A stretch of 64,000 nt of DNA from Chytridium lagenaria. Taxonomy: Eukaryota > Chytridiomycota > Chytridiomycetes > Chytridiales > Chytridiaceae. Both the position numbers and the translations under genes were made by a program. Of the stretch, positions 22,619 through 32,433 are shown in pieces; positions within the stretch are counted from its first letter, which is position 1, and the number at the start of each line of letters is the position of its first letter. Where the stretch lies: assembly GCA_025449115.1 (NCBI GenBank), contig JAHLKC010000073.1, positions 1-64,000 on the forward strand, in the 5' to 3' direction. Under the pieces are notes generated by a model. The model made no database searches. It saw only the letters and a program-made list of their open reading frames with translations, and was not told the DNA's origin.

Positions 22619-22924
22619 AAAAAAAAAAATCTTTGAGGGTCAAAATCCCAGGAAATTATTAACAGACCCCCCCCAAGTTACTAAGACCAATCGATGCAGC
22701 ATAGAAAAACGAAGATATTTGTAAGGCGCCAATTTTTTGGGTATTCTTGTGTAACATTGGCCTACAGGGTTGGTTGATGGTTCATTCAGATCGCTGCGAT
22801 GTTGCCGAATTTTCTTCGAGTGAGTGTAACGGGCCTTTAATAAATGCAATAAAAGAGAAATAGAGGTCAAATGCTTTCATGAGATTTCGGACAAAAAATT
22901 TTCAAAAAAAATTAACTGGACACT

Positions 22925-23450
22925 ATGGAGCTGGAATTTTCGAAGATCACTATAGTTGGCCTTGACGCAACAAATGCGGGCCGCATTTGCGCTAAACATC
23001 AAGAAGGATGCGGAAAGAGTCTTAGACCAGGGGACCAAGTTATCATTGAGAAGGGAACATACCTGGATGTGGACTACAATCCTAAGCCATGTTTCAAGTG
23101 CTGCAAGCTGATAAACGGGAGGTCAACATGTATTGTCGGAATGGTTGCAGCACTTGATTTGGGGCTCGAAGGAGGTCTTCATAACCGGGTTGGGGTGGTC
23201 AGGTTTATTAATAAGCAAGATCAGTTGAAGTCAGTTAGACGAGCATCCGTGAGTGAGTGACTTCCATGCAATTTCTAATATGCTTCACAGTATCAGAAAT
23301 ACTCGACCGCAACGGTATTTGTGCTTGAGGGAACCCCTTTGGAGCACTCAAGCTGGTCAGTTGATACCTTTACACAATGTAAGCTTCACCATTTACATGC
23401 AACTTGTATTGATTTATTGTTGATTAGTGGATTACCTCTGGACATATCTA
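22925..23450 (+). CDS. Small cysteine-rich transposon-encoded protein, function unknown
   Basis: The first exon starts at 22925 (MELEFSKITIVGLDATNAGR) and has a run of cysteines: ICAKHQEGCGKSLRPGD, then KPCFKCCKLINGRSTCIVGM. Their spacing suggests a small metal-binding fold. The donor GTGAGT at about 23250 and an acceptor near 23291 join SVRRAS to YQKYSTATVFVLEGTPLEHS. A final short exon probably ends near 23450; its donor GTAAGC is at 23379. The total is about 150 residues. It lies inside the element, converging on the protease-transposase gene. No named family is recognised; the GD...GR.TC.VG pattern vaguely recalls HIRAN-like small domains. A regulator or DNA-end binding partner of the transposase is possible but unproven. 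Confidence 0.6.
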
Positions 23451-23509
23451 AACCAGTGATGTTTTTTTTTTTAACGAGATGTTTTCTTTATTGATTGGAA
23501 TAAAAACAT

Positions 23510-26500
23510 TCAATGAGCCAGACGATTCCTTGTCTCCTTCTTTCCTGTTGCCTCTCCTGTATCACGGTTCTTGCTTGGGCATTTCTGTTTGTTGTGACCA
23601 ACAGCGTTGCATATCTTACATCTATAAATACGTTTTGTCCCAGCCTCGTTTGAAGTATTAACTTTTCGGATCCTCCGTCGGATGGCAGCCTCTTTTGTGT
23701 CCACATCCGCTTCTCTCTCCGCCACTGAGGCTGCTGAAGCATAATCAATGCTTCCCAACAGTTCCATGGCCATGTCCATTCCACGGCGGTTTTTGATCAC
23801 CACATCCGCCTTCGTTTTCCGACGCTTGCTGACAATATTCGTAAAATCTTGGCCGTTCGGAACCACTGGTGCAGCCGCGCTATACACCTCAGTTGCAGGG
23901 ATTTTTCGGTGGGAATGGTATTTCTTAACCGTTGATTGCAGCATTTTTCCTGTCAACCCCAATTTGTAGCCATCCATCCACCGATGCACATGCCGAAAGC
24001 ACCTATAAGATGTGTTTAATAAAATACGCGTCTGGCATTGGGTTACCTTCTAAAGTAATGAAGTGGAATATCAGCAAGCTTATCCTGAATTTCTTTAATG
24101 AAACCCTCCGGATCAACGTTTAGAAATCGTCGGTTTACGTAGCCGTCGTTTTAATTCTGCCCACGTAAATTCAATAGGATTTAACTCACAGTGATACTTT
24201 GGGAGTATCGTCAACATTTGGCCGTTGAAGGTCGCGATTTCTTCAATGGTAACCATAGGTACTCTTGCAAAGTCGGGTTCGAGCTCGAGAATACGATATC
24301 CACAACAGTTGTTGGAAACGGCATGATTGCGTGGTCGGAGATGGGACGCAGTTCTGCATTCTGTATTTAGACCAAAAGAAATAAGTCAATAGGGCAAACG
24401 ATTGAGCATCGGCAACGATATATCATAAACTTACGTTCGCATTGAAACCTTAAGCCATCTCTTAGCAGTCCTCTTTCTCCCAATATCACCTGGCATCCTT
24501 TTGGCTGTCCCTTCAATACACCTTCTGTGAACACGAGGTCTTGTTTAATCTTCACTTGCAGGGCTACTGGTAGCTCTCGCTGGCTAGCATGAACATACTC
24601 TGTGGCGCGCATCACACTCTGTTGACCCCCGACCTCCAAGCCACTCTCGACACCACCAAAGCATCACTTGGAACGGAACAGTGATTGGTGCTGTTATCGT
24701 AAATAAAATTCCCGATGCATCCAGGAAAAGCCTTCTTGAAGATAGTGATCGCATGCTGTAGCTGCTGGCACACGTCATCGCCTTTGAAATAACCATCTTG
24801 GCCATTTCCAATAACCATGGCCACCCTCGCAGATTCACCGATGCCGTCATGGCTTGTATATTGCAATAATCCAACGTCTTCACAAATAAAGTCTGATATC
24901 ATGACGCCAACACCGGGGGTCTTTGGTTCCAGAATTGTGTCGCCCTTCTTTCCCCAAAAGAACTTCCCGCTGTCATTAAAGTAGCACACGGTTTCATCTT
25001 GATAAACATCTATGATTCGTGGCCCGTTCTGAGGGAGCGCGGCCAAATCAAGTTGATCGGAAGATGATGATGAGGAAAACAGCGCCTTCTGGGGCTCCAT
25101 CGCTGCCATTCGGTCTAGGTAGTGGCCGCGAGCTCTCACAACATCAGGTCTCTCGTGACCATCAATATAAATCCCCTTCTTCTTCATCATTTTCATGTAG
25201 CCGAGACCTTTGAGTTTGCGCCGTACGGTTTGTTGAGTTACAGACTCCTTGTCACTCAACAATCTACACTCTCGCAGGTAGATGTTCACCCACTTTGTCG
25301 CATCTTCAATCGTAAATTTGTGGCGAGTCTCTAACCACGCGTCCAACGGCTTTGACACCTCAGGTATGTTTAAGATAGACATTCGGTTTCCGTGCTTGCC
25401 ACGCTTATCAGGAAGAGCCCTCCGATTGACGAGATAATAAAGGACCATTCGGCGAATGCGGCGAGCACTCCAGGGTCCAGCGTCAGGAATGAATATTTGA
25501 GCAACATATCTGTTTAAGATTAATTAAAGGTGACGAAAATAAACATGTTGAATATCACTCACTTATATACTTCATCTCGAGATGTTTGTGGATCACCCAA
25601 AATAAGGGTTAATGCAGTTTTGACTGCATAAATAATCCAAATAGTCCTCCCCTCCTCATTTTCCTTCTTTAACGTCTCTATATCTTGTGAAGTTTGCATA
25701 AGAGCATCCTCCAGGCAACGTGAGCCGCGAGGGGATGCTTGCAGAAGCGCCGAAATTTTGTTGTTCATCACGTTTTCATCTTCTGCAGCCATAGAGGGGT
25801 TTTTAGCGTCTACCCCAGCCTCGCCATCGTTCGAAAATGTCGGCAATTGCACTTGTGATGTCAGAGGCGTGATTTCAAACCCTTGGGTGGCCTCATTGAA
25901 ATTTTCGAGACGAGCGTGTAAAAGGGAATAAACAATACGTATTTGATGCGTTCGAAGATTCATAGCCCCCCATGGAATTATTGGAGTAAAGCTCCACTGA
26001 AGACCATGAGCAAAAAGCAGACCACTCTCTAATGCAAAGGCTCCGCAACTACTAGAGTCCAACTGTCGCGGCATAAAAGCAACTTTTGGCTCCGTAAATG
26101 TATATGACGACATCGTTCTAAAGTTGACCCATGCTTGTATATGTTCGAAACAATGGCGACGATAGAATCCAGACAGAAGATGGGTACTATCACAGGAATT
26201 CCATATTTCAACGTCCCAACGCTGGTTTTCTTCGTCAAGAACCCCCGAAAGAATAATCCAGTGACTTTCTCGATTAATTGGGGTTAGGAACTTTTTAAAT
26301 CCAGCGGTACGGTTTTGTGGGCGGTTCAACGATACTAAAGAGTATTATCAGCTTGAGCTTTAAAATGAAACAGCTTACTTTTTGGAACGGGATGGGAAAC
26401 ACTCAGCGAATTAATAAAAGCGATATTTTGCTTCTTGCAAACGTATTCGAGGGGAGCATTGATGGCGGAATCGTTGTACCAGCTTGTTTCGCCATTCATG

Positions 26501-27407
26501 GAGTCAATAGCCGCGCTACCCTCCTTCGTTAGGTGATGCAGGTGGTTATTTTGAACCAATCCAGGCTCATAGTCCATGTTAACGTCGAAATTCATAGCAT
26601 CAAAAATCGTCTTGTTATCAACATCCAACGACTCCGTCCCCACAATTGCATTTCCATCTCCATCTGGCACGTTGTTCGGAATTGTTGCATTTTCATCGAA
26701 CTCGAACTCAATGCGCGAATCCTTTGGATCCACAGCCTCCTTAACGGTGTTTTCACTTCTTTTCAATCGTTTCATGTATTGTAGGATCCCTCCACCAGTT
26801 TCCTTCAGCCCCCTTTTGATTGCCTGACGATGTCGTTGGTCCGTTCTTTGAGTCAATCCTGTATAGCGAAGGCCTTGTCGGTTTTCACGAGTCTCCTTAA
26901 TTTCGTTTTTGGGTTGTCGTGTTGAAGAAACAACTTTGGTTAACGTAGTTTGGCGAACGATATCTGATGACGTGAGACTGGTCGAGCCAAAGCCTGTATG
27001 CTTCTCTAGCGCGTTTTTCTTTAAAAGGTGAAGTCCGTTTGCGTTTGACTCTGTAGCCAAAATCCAAGCAGCCATCGTTCCAGCGCTTCGATGCGTCGTA
27101 ATAGGGCCATTCAAAGTGGTTTTGGTGCCCATAATAGCCTTCTCATGAGCACTTCGTATCTCATCCTCATCAGAGTCTTCCAGGTCGCTTTCCGAAGAGC
27201 ATGATAAGCTCTTGTATGAGTAACTCGAAGTTAAATCTGACTCGGAAGAGCAATCACTGTCGTCATCCGGCTGTTCTGCACTGAGTATGACTTAGATTGG
27301 AACTGTGCGCACGCGCCTTACCTCTTCACTGCGTCGCTGATCAAAAGAGAATGTCGACTAGTCCTCGCTTTCTGGGTCTGTCTCTTCTGCCTCTGTGGAG
27401 GAGGCAT
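23510..27407 (-). CDS. Ulp1-type cysteine protease fused to DDE transposase with zinc knuckle
   Basis: Start at 27407 (MPPPQRQKRQTQKARTSR). Introns at 27281-27321, 26335-26378 and 25510-25562 all splice in frame. Part 1 is an acidic/Ser-rich N-terminus. Part 2 is a Ulp1/SENP (C48) domain: SAINAPLEYVCKKQNIAFIN, then RESHWIILSGV with the His, EIWNSCDS with the Asp, and RQLDSSSCGAFALESG with the Gln and Cys, so the catalytic set is present. The third intron joins DEVYK directly to YVAQIFIPDAGPW and the transposase: YIDGHERPDVV, VYQDETVCYF (first Asp), GNFIYDNSTNHC (second Asp), then CCGYRILELEPDF and HCELNPIEFTWAELKRR (Glu). The C-terminus has the zinc knuckle CKICNAVGHNKQKC and stops at 23510. 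Two apparent one-base shifts (about 24640 in a G run; about 24145) interrupt the transposase half, as in the host genes. Confidence 0.85.
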
Positions 27408-27741
27408 GTGTCGGTTGTTCTGATATTAATAAATGGTGGGCAGGGCTGGAGCAAGTGGGTGAGGGATTGAACCATCTCCACTTGAACGGCAAAGCGTTGA
27501 GCTTGTCAAAGAAATTGTCATAAAATGATGGTCACACAAACTTCTTTTTGGGATTTATCTAGCCCATCGCCTTATTCAACCACTCTTAAAAAGGCCCCCA
27601 GTCGATTCCCTCCATCAATGCAAGCACATTGATACCCATATCTCATTTTTTGAGGCGCCAAATTTTTGAGCCCCACTAAGTAATAATTAATAAAATTTTA
27701 ACCGCCCATAACTTTTTATTCTGCCGTCGGATTTCAAATAT

Positions 27742-27790
27742 CTCTCTGTCATTCGAAAGCTCTCGACGAGTTCTATCGAATAACAGAGAG
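27742..27790. repeat. Subterminal imperfect palindrome in the transposon
   Basis: CTCTCTGTCATTCGAAAG at 27742-27759 pairs with CTATCGAATAACAGAGAG at 27773-27790, with two mismatches and a 13-bp loop. It lies about 60 bp inside the right terminal repeat and could be a transposase binding site. No equivalent palindrome is seen at the left end. Confidence 0.8.
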
Positions 27791-27851
27791 TTTTTTCAAA
27801 TTAGTCTCCACCCCAACGAGGAGATATCCCCGGAAATTTTGGGGAAAATTA

Positions 27852-27877
27852 ATGGATGACTCTTAGTGTCACGCACT
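27852..27877 (-). repeat. Right terminal inverted repeat of the transposon
   Basis: 26 bp, exact reverse complement of the left end, followed by the TA duplication at 27878-27879. It sits only about 110 bp before the WC-1 start codon, so the insertion lies in that gene's promoter or 5' leader. Confidence 0.97.
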
Positions 27878-27990
27878 GTAGTAGTGAGTAATAACTGATT
27901 TATCACTCACCATATGCTAAATAGTAATAAAAAAAAAGATCAGCTTATAACATCCACCCCAAGAAAACATTATTAAAAGGAAAAAAGAGT

Positions 27991-28357
27991 ATGGACTTTC
28001 ATCATCATCATCAGCAGCATCATCATCCACCTCCACCTCCGTATCAGCACTCGGATTCTCCCACACAGAACAACTTGCAGCAATCAGCCGCCATGCAGGC
28101 ATTCGCTTCCACAACTCTATCTTCCACTCCAACACCACCATCATCTTCATTATCTTCATCAACAGCAGCAGCAGCCTCGGATCTCTTCATGCATCCTCAA
28201 CAACACATGCTACCTCCTCTTCTTCCTCCTCAACATCAGCTCATCTCTTCATCCGCACCCGCTCTTCATCCGCAGACATTTATCTATCGTCCTCTCTTTC
28301 ATCCCATAACTATCAACAACAACAACAACAAACAACAACAACAACAACAACAACAAC

Positions 28358-28388
<31 letters not shown>

Positions 28389-30706
28389 CTCAATATCAAC
28401 AATTGCAACAGCTTCAACTGCAACCACCATTTCAGAACAACCAGATCCAACATTTCTCTTCAAATACCATTCAAAACAACAACACAAACTCAAACCAACA
28501 TCCTACTCCTCCCACCCAGTCTCCTGTGGGTAATTCTCCTGCCGCTTCAACTGCTCTCTCTGCCGTCGGTGTCAATCCTGCTGTCGGATTATCTGGAATT
28601 TATTCTCAATCTGGTTTTGATCTCCTCGGTATCCTTGTCAGAGTCGTTAACAGAGAGAAACCCGTCATTGCCATGGGAAATGTCGACTTTTCCTGCTCTT
28701 TTACTGTCACGGATCCGAAATTGCCTGGGAATCCTATTGTCTATGCAAGTGAGACCTTTTTCGAGGTATGTATCATTTTTCTTTTTTTATTTTGGTACTT
28801 TCTCGCGAAGCGAGTGAAGCATGATTTATTCTGTACTTTTCCGTGTTAATCTCTTGCAAACATTCTCGCAAAGCGAGTCCACTGCTGCAGAAGCACTTCT
28901 ATTATTCTCCCTCCTACCCATCCCATATAGTAATTAAAAAATAATAATTAGATTGACCGGGTACTCGAATCCAGAGATTTTGGGAAAACTGCCGGTTCCT
29001 GCAATCACCTACTGGACAGGTCGAGGCTGGATCTGTTCGTAAATATTCTGATAGTAACGTAAGTTTAAATTAATTTTTGAGCATATTATCGTTGATTTCC
29101 TTTCTCTCTTTTCTGAATCTGTTCTTTTGTGTATTATAGGTTGCTTTTCAAATGAAGGACAGTATTAGGAAATGCAAAGAATGCCAATTTTCAATCATCA
29201 AGTGAGTTATGGAGATAATTACTTTAAGCATCCTAGCTCGGTATCGAATCTTAATCATTGTCTTTATTTCTACAAGCTACAAAAAGAGCGGAGAGCCCTT
29301 TATCAATCTCGTTACCATCATTCCAATATTTTACGAAAACTCGACTGAACCTGAATACTTTGTCGGATTCCAGGTGGATCTTGTTGAGCAGCCTCAAGCC
29401 ATCTTGAACCGGTGTAAGGAAGGGAGCTACATGGTCGACTATAAAATTGCCGACGATCTATCAAGAAGTTCAAGTAGAATTTATCTTCGCACTTTTAGCC
29501 TCTTCAAATGACTTATCTTTAATTTTTCTTATACAGAATCCGCGCGATCGACTCCCCAAGGCGACTCTACATCACCATTCTCCCTTGACTCTTACTCTCA
29601 ACCATGTCCGACCATTTCATCAGCAAATTTTTGGAAACCTCAGATTTTGTTCATATCCTTTCACTTCGTGCAAGGTTCCTGTATGCGTCTCCGGTGGCTG
29701 CGAAGCGGATCTTGGAGTATAGTTCTGGTGGAGAATTATTGGGGCGGGAGTTGCATGAATTTGTTCGTAAGTACATAATATTTAAGATGCTTTTTGCGAA
29801 TTACTGGACTGATTTTTGCCATAATTCAATTAGATCCTGCCGATCTGGTGTCTGTGATGAGAGAGTTGCGAACCAGCAGACCTGGAGACAACATCAACTT
29901 TATTTGCCGTTTCAAGAGAAAGTTTTCTGGATACATTTACTTGGAAGTTAATGGACACGTATGTTCTTCATACTTTCATCACATAATTCCTTCTGCTATT
30001 CCGCGTCTGCGCCTCTAAACCCTTCCCACTAGATATACGAAGGCTCCAATGTCAACAAAAAATGTTTCGTCTTCTCTGGTCGAGAACTCAGCGTTTCTGT
30101 CCTTCCCGGCGTTCCCCTCTCCCCGACAACATTGAAATATGGCTCAAAGTCTCCACCGAAGGACTCATCCTCTATTCTTCCGGCAGCTCCGACGCCATCC
30201 TCGGCTACAATAGCACAGATCTTTTTGGCTTCTCCATCTTTGATATTCTCCACCCTGACGATCGTACCACCGCTTCTCGACTCCTTAAACACGTTTCCGA
30301 AGCCACCACACTTGGTCAAATCTCTTGTCGCGTTCTATCAAAAACAGCCGTGGCGCTTCCTCATCCAAATGTTCCCTGACAAGGGGTCCACCACCACCGT
30401 CTCCACCGTCCCCTCTGGTCACGCTACGGTTCATATTCTGCCGCTTGCTGCTTGTCGCGCAGGGAACACCGTTGCAGGGGATACTTGGATTTCAACTTTA
30501 ATTTGTTTGATGTGATGAATGAGACGAGGGCGACGAGTTTGCATTATGAGTTGAATCAGTTGAGGATTTTGAATAAGAGGTTGAGGGAGGAAGTTGTTGA
30601 CTATGGGTGGAGGGGGGACGGGAGGTGGAGGAAGGAAATGATGAATGATGATGATAATGATGGCGGGAAAGGGGGCTTCATTTTGTATATCTGTGGGGGA
30701 TGCTGA
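27991..30706 (+). CDS. White Collar-1-type blue-light receptor (LOV plus PAS domains)
   Basis: WC-1 proteins sense blue light with a flavin-binding LOV domain and drive transcription with WC-2. The N-terminus is His-, Pro- and Gln/Asn-rich, encoded partly by a CAA repeat (28313-28390) where the frame slips. The LOV domain spans about 28670-29430: DFSCSFTVTDPKLPGNPIVY, LTGYSNPEILGK, then NCRFLQSPTGQVEAGSVRKY with the photoactive Cys, SFINLV-type strand EPFINLVTIIPIFYENSTEP and GFQVDLVEQP. A base or two is missing in an A run at about 28987. PAS-B: ILSLRARFLYASPVAAKRIL, PADLVSVMRELRTSRPGDNI. PAS-C: STEGLILYSSGSSDAILGYN, SIFDILHPDDRTTASRLLKH. The end has the WC-1 helix NETRATSLHYELNQLRILNK. No GATA zinc finger is found before or after the stop. 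Confidence 0.88.
28313..28390. repeat. CAA trinucleotide repeat
   Basis: Interrupted (CAA)n coding tract in the N-terminal region of the WC-1-like gene. In one frame it reads Gln, in another Thr or Asn. The downstream coding frame differs by one from the upstream frame across this tract. Confidence 0.9.
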
Positions 30707-31262
30707 TTCTGTTTATGTATGTAATCCTAGAGTTTCCTTTTTTTTTTTTTTGTTCGTACCTTTTTAGTTTTTTTTTTGTCTGAAGTAGACAATGATTGTT
30801 AAAGACATTATACCTGTGCGATAGCCTTTTTTTGGGACGTGTTTATATATATTTACAGCAATACTTTAAATATTATTCGTAAACACTCAAACTGCCAAAA
30901 TTTAATTGTTCGTCCAAAACCATTTTGAGATCAATGTATTTGTAAAGCGACATATGATTGTAGGCTTGGTTGTTTCACTAGTGAAACCACCTGTTTCTTC
31001 ATATTTAATTCCAGGAGAGGGAAAAACAAATGTATGGGTTGCGTTGACATAAATCCCATTATGTGATATCACTGGTTGCTTGGCCTGCTAATGTTGCGTC
31101 GGCTGTTTTCAAGTCGCGCCAGTGAACATTGTTTCGTGAAAGTTAAAATCGGAAGAGACTAATAATGAAAAGAGTCTAGTGCTCTCCTCTGGATCGGAAG
31201 ATTTTCCTTTTCACTCATTCTCCTCCCCTCAAACCTCCATCTAAAATAGATCATGTCTCTCG
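30707..31262. other. Intergenic region, converging 3' ends
   Basis: About 560 bp between the WC-1-like gene and ataxin-3. T runs and an AT-rich core are present. I looked here for a missing GATA zinc-finger exon (CxxC spaced by about 17 residues from CxxC) and found none. Confidence 0.5.
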
Positions 31263-32154
31263 TCACTTTTTTTGGAACATCTCGAGCCTTCTCCTGCGCA
31301 CCTCATCTATGCTCAATTCTTCCATTTTCGATGCTGAGGGTGCTGGTTTTGCTGGAAGTGATTCCAGAATGGCCCTTTCCAGCTCCGCGTCGTAATCCTC
31401 GACTCCACTTGGAAGAGCTTCATCCGCGCTACCTCCAAGAGATAGCGCGATTGCTTTGGCGAGGTCGTCGTCAGCACCTTCTGCCGGTCGACCAGGTACG
31501 GGTTTTGGACTAGGACATTCATCCGCGGCCACGTCTCTTCGGTTGGCGGCAACTGCCCCTCCACCACAAAGACAGAGTAACCGTCTGACTCAAATTGCTT
31601 AAGAAGCAAGGCCAGGTAGGTTTCTGACACATGTGATGGCGCGTTCTTTGTACTGTCGAGGTGTACCATCTTTTCCGAGATGATCCGAAACGACGAATGG
31701 AGAACCAGTGCTCTTGAAAGTTCAAGATGAACGCCTGTTGTGCGGCTGGATCCTCTCTGGCCGCTGCGTTCTCTTGGGAGGTGATCGGGCTGAGCCGAAG
31801 GTTCCATACCTCCAGTGCCTTTTCCATGACTTGAACACTGAAAAATCCGCTATCATCCATGTTGTAGGAGCCATCCTTCAAAAAACTTTTTGTAATCTGC
31901 GTTTTGTTGAAGGTCAGAGCCACTTTGCATCATCTAGAGGGGTAGTTTTAGATACTTTGGGTGGCTGATGTCAGAGTTTATACCTCCATTTCCTTATCGT
32001 CCAGCTCTTTACCCAGAGATGATAGATCCACAGCCGTAAAGTAAGGGCCTTGTAGCAGACCATTCAGCGCATGCTGTGCGCATAGCTGGAGTAAAATGTG
32101 AGCAGACGTGTAAAATACGGCACACTGACCTGACCCTCCTGCCTCTCATGAAAG
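31263..32154 (-). CDS. Ataxin-3-type deubiquitinase (Josephin domain, two UIMs)
   Basis: Ataxin-3 trims ubiquitin chains with a Josephin cysteine protease domain. The 5' exon reads IFHERQEGQ and splices to LCAQHALNGLLQGPYFTAVD, with the catalytic Cys-Ala-Gln-His. It continues DYKKFLKDGSYNMDDSGFFS, VQVMEKALEVWNL, and AFILNFQEHWFSIRRFGSS with the catalytic His, then ETYLALLLKQFESDGYSVFV. The C-terminal part has two ubiquitin-interacting motifs, DDDLAKAIALSLGG and DAELERAILESLPAKP, and ends MEELSIDEVRRRRLEMFQKK, like the family tail. No Gln tract is present. Frame breaks are at about 31885 (T/A run) and 31515. The start Met is unclear; an open frame precedes IFHERQEG. Confidence 0.9.
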
Positions 32155-32433
32155 ATGAGCCCCAAAGTGATCAAGCCATTTTGTTGTTTGCGAGATATCT
32201 ATAATGGCATCATCATTGATACACCGACCAAGGGATGGCGTAATTTTCTTCATTTTCTTTCTAGTGCAGCACAACCATCTTCAAGAAAAAAGGTAACTAG
32301 TTGGTTGATGCTAGGGAGGTTGCCATTGAGCACGTTGGTTTCAAGGACCACCACAGCGACGCGTCTCCATCGGAGCGCCATCAAAGCACACAGACCATTG
32401 ACTCTACTTCATTTGTTGCAGCCAATTGCCAGC

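Larger units (their letters stand above)
22593..27877. mobile_element. Complete TIR DNA transposon, TA target duplication, fused Ulp1-DDE gene
   Basis: The element is 5,285 bp long. Its ends are perfect 26-bp inverted repeats (22593-22618 and 27852-27877) beginning CAGTGCGTGACACTAAGAGT. It is flanked by TA on both sides (22591-22592 and 27878-27879), the target duplication typical of the Tc1/mariner/pogo group; removing it restores ttacaTAgtagtgag. It carries a long minus-strand gene (protease-transposase fusion, 23510-27407) and a small plus-strand gene at the left end, facing each other. The perfect ends and near-complete coding capacity suggest a recent insertion. The transposase belongs to a fungal DDE lineage with more than 100 residues between the second Asp and the Glu, not classical DD34E mariner. 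Confidence 0.93.

Noticed and set aside
22593..27877. Assignment of the transposon to Mutator, Harbinger or KDZ groups because of its Ulp1 domain
   Set aside because: The duplication is TA, not 8-11 bp or TWA, the ends are only 26 bp, and the transposase motifs (DGHERPDVV, HCELNPIE) do not fit those groups.
28299..28493. Minus-strand poly-Val/poly-Cys reading frame
   Set aside because: It is the complement of the CAA repeat in the WC-1-like gene.
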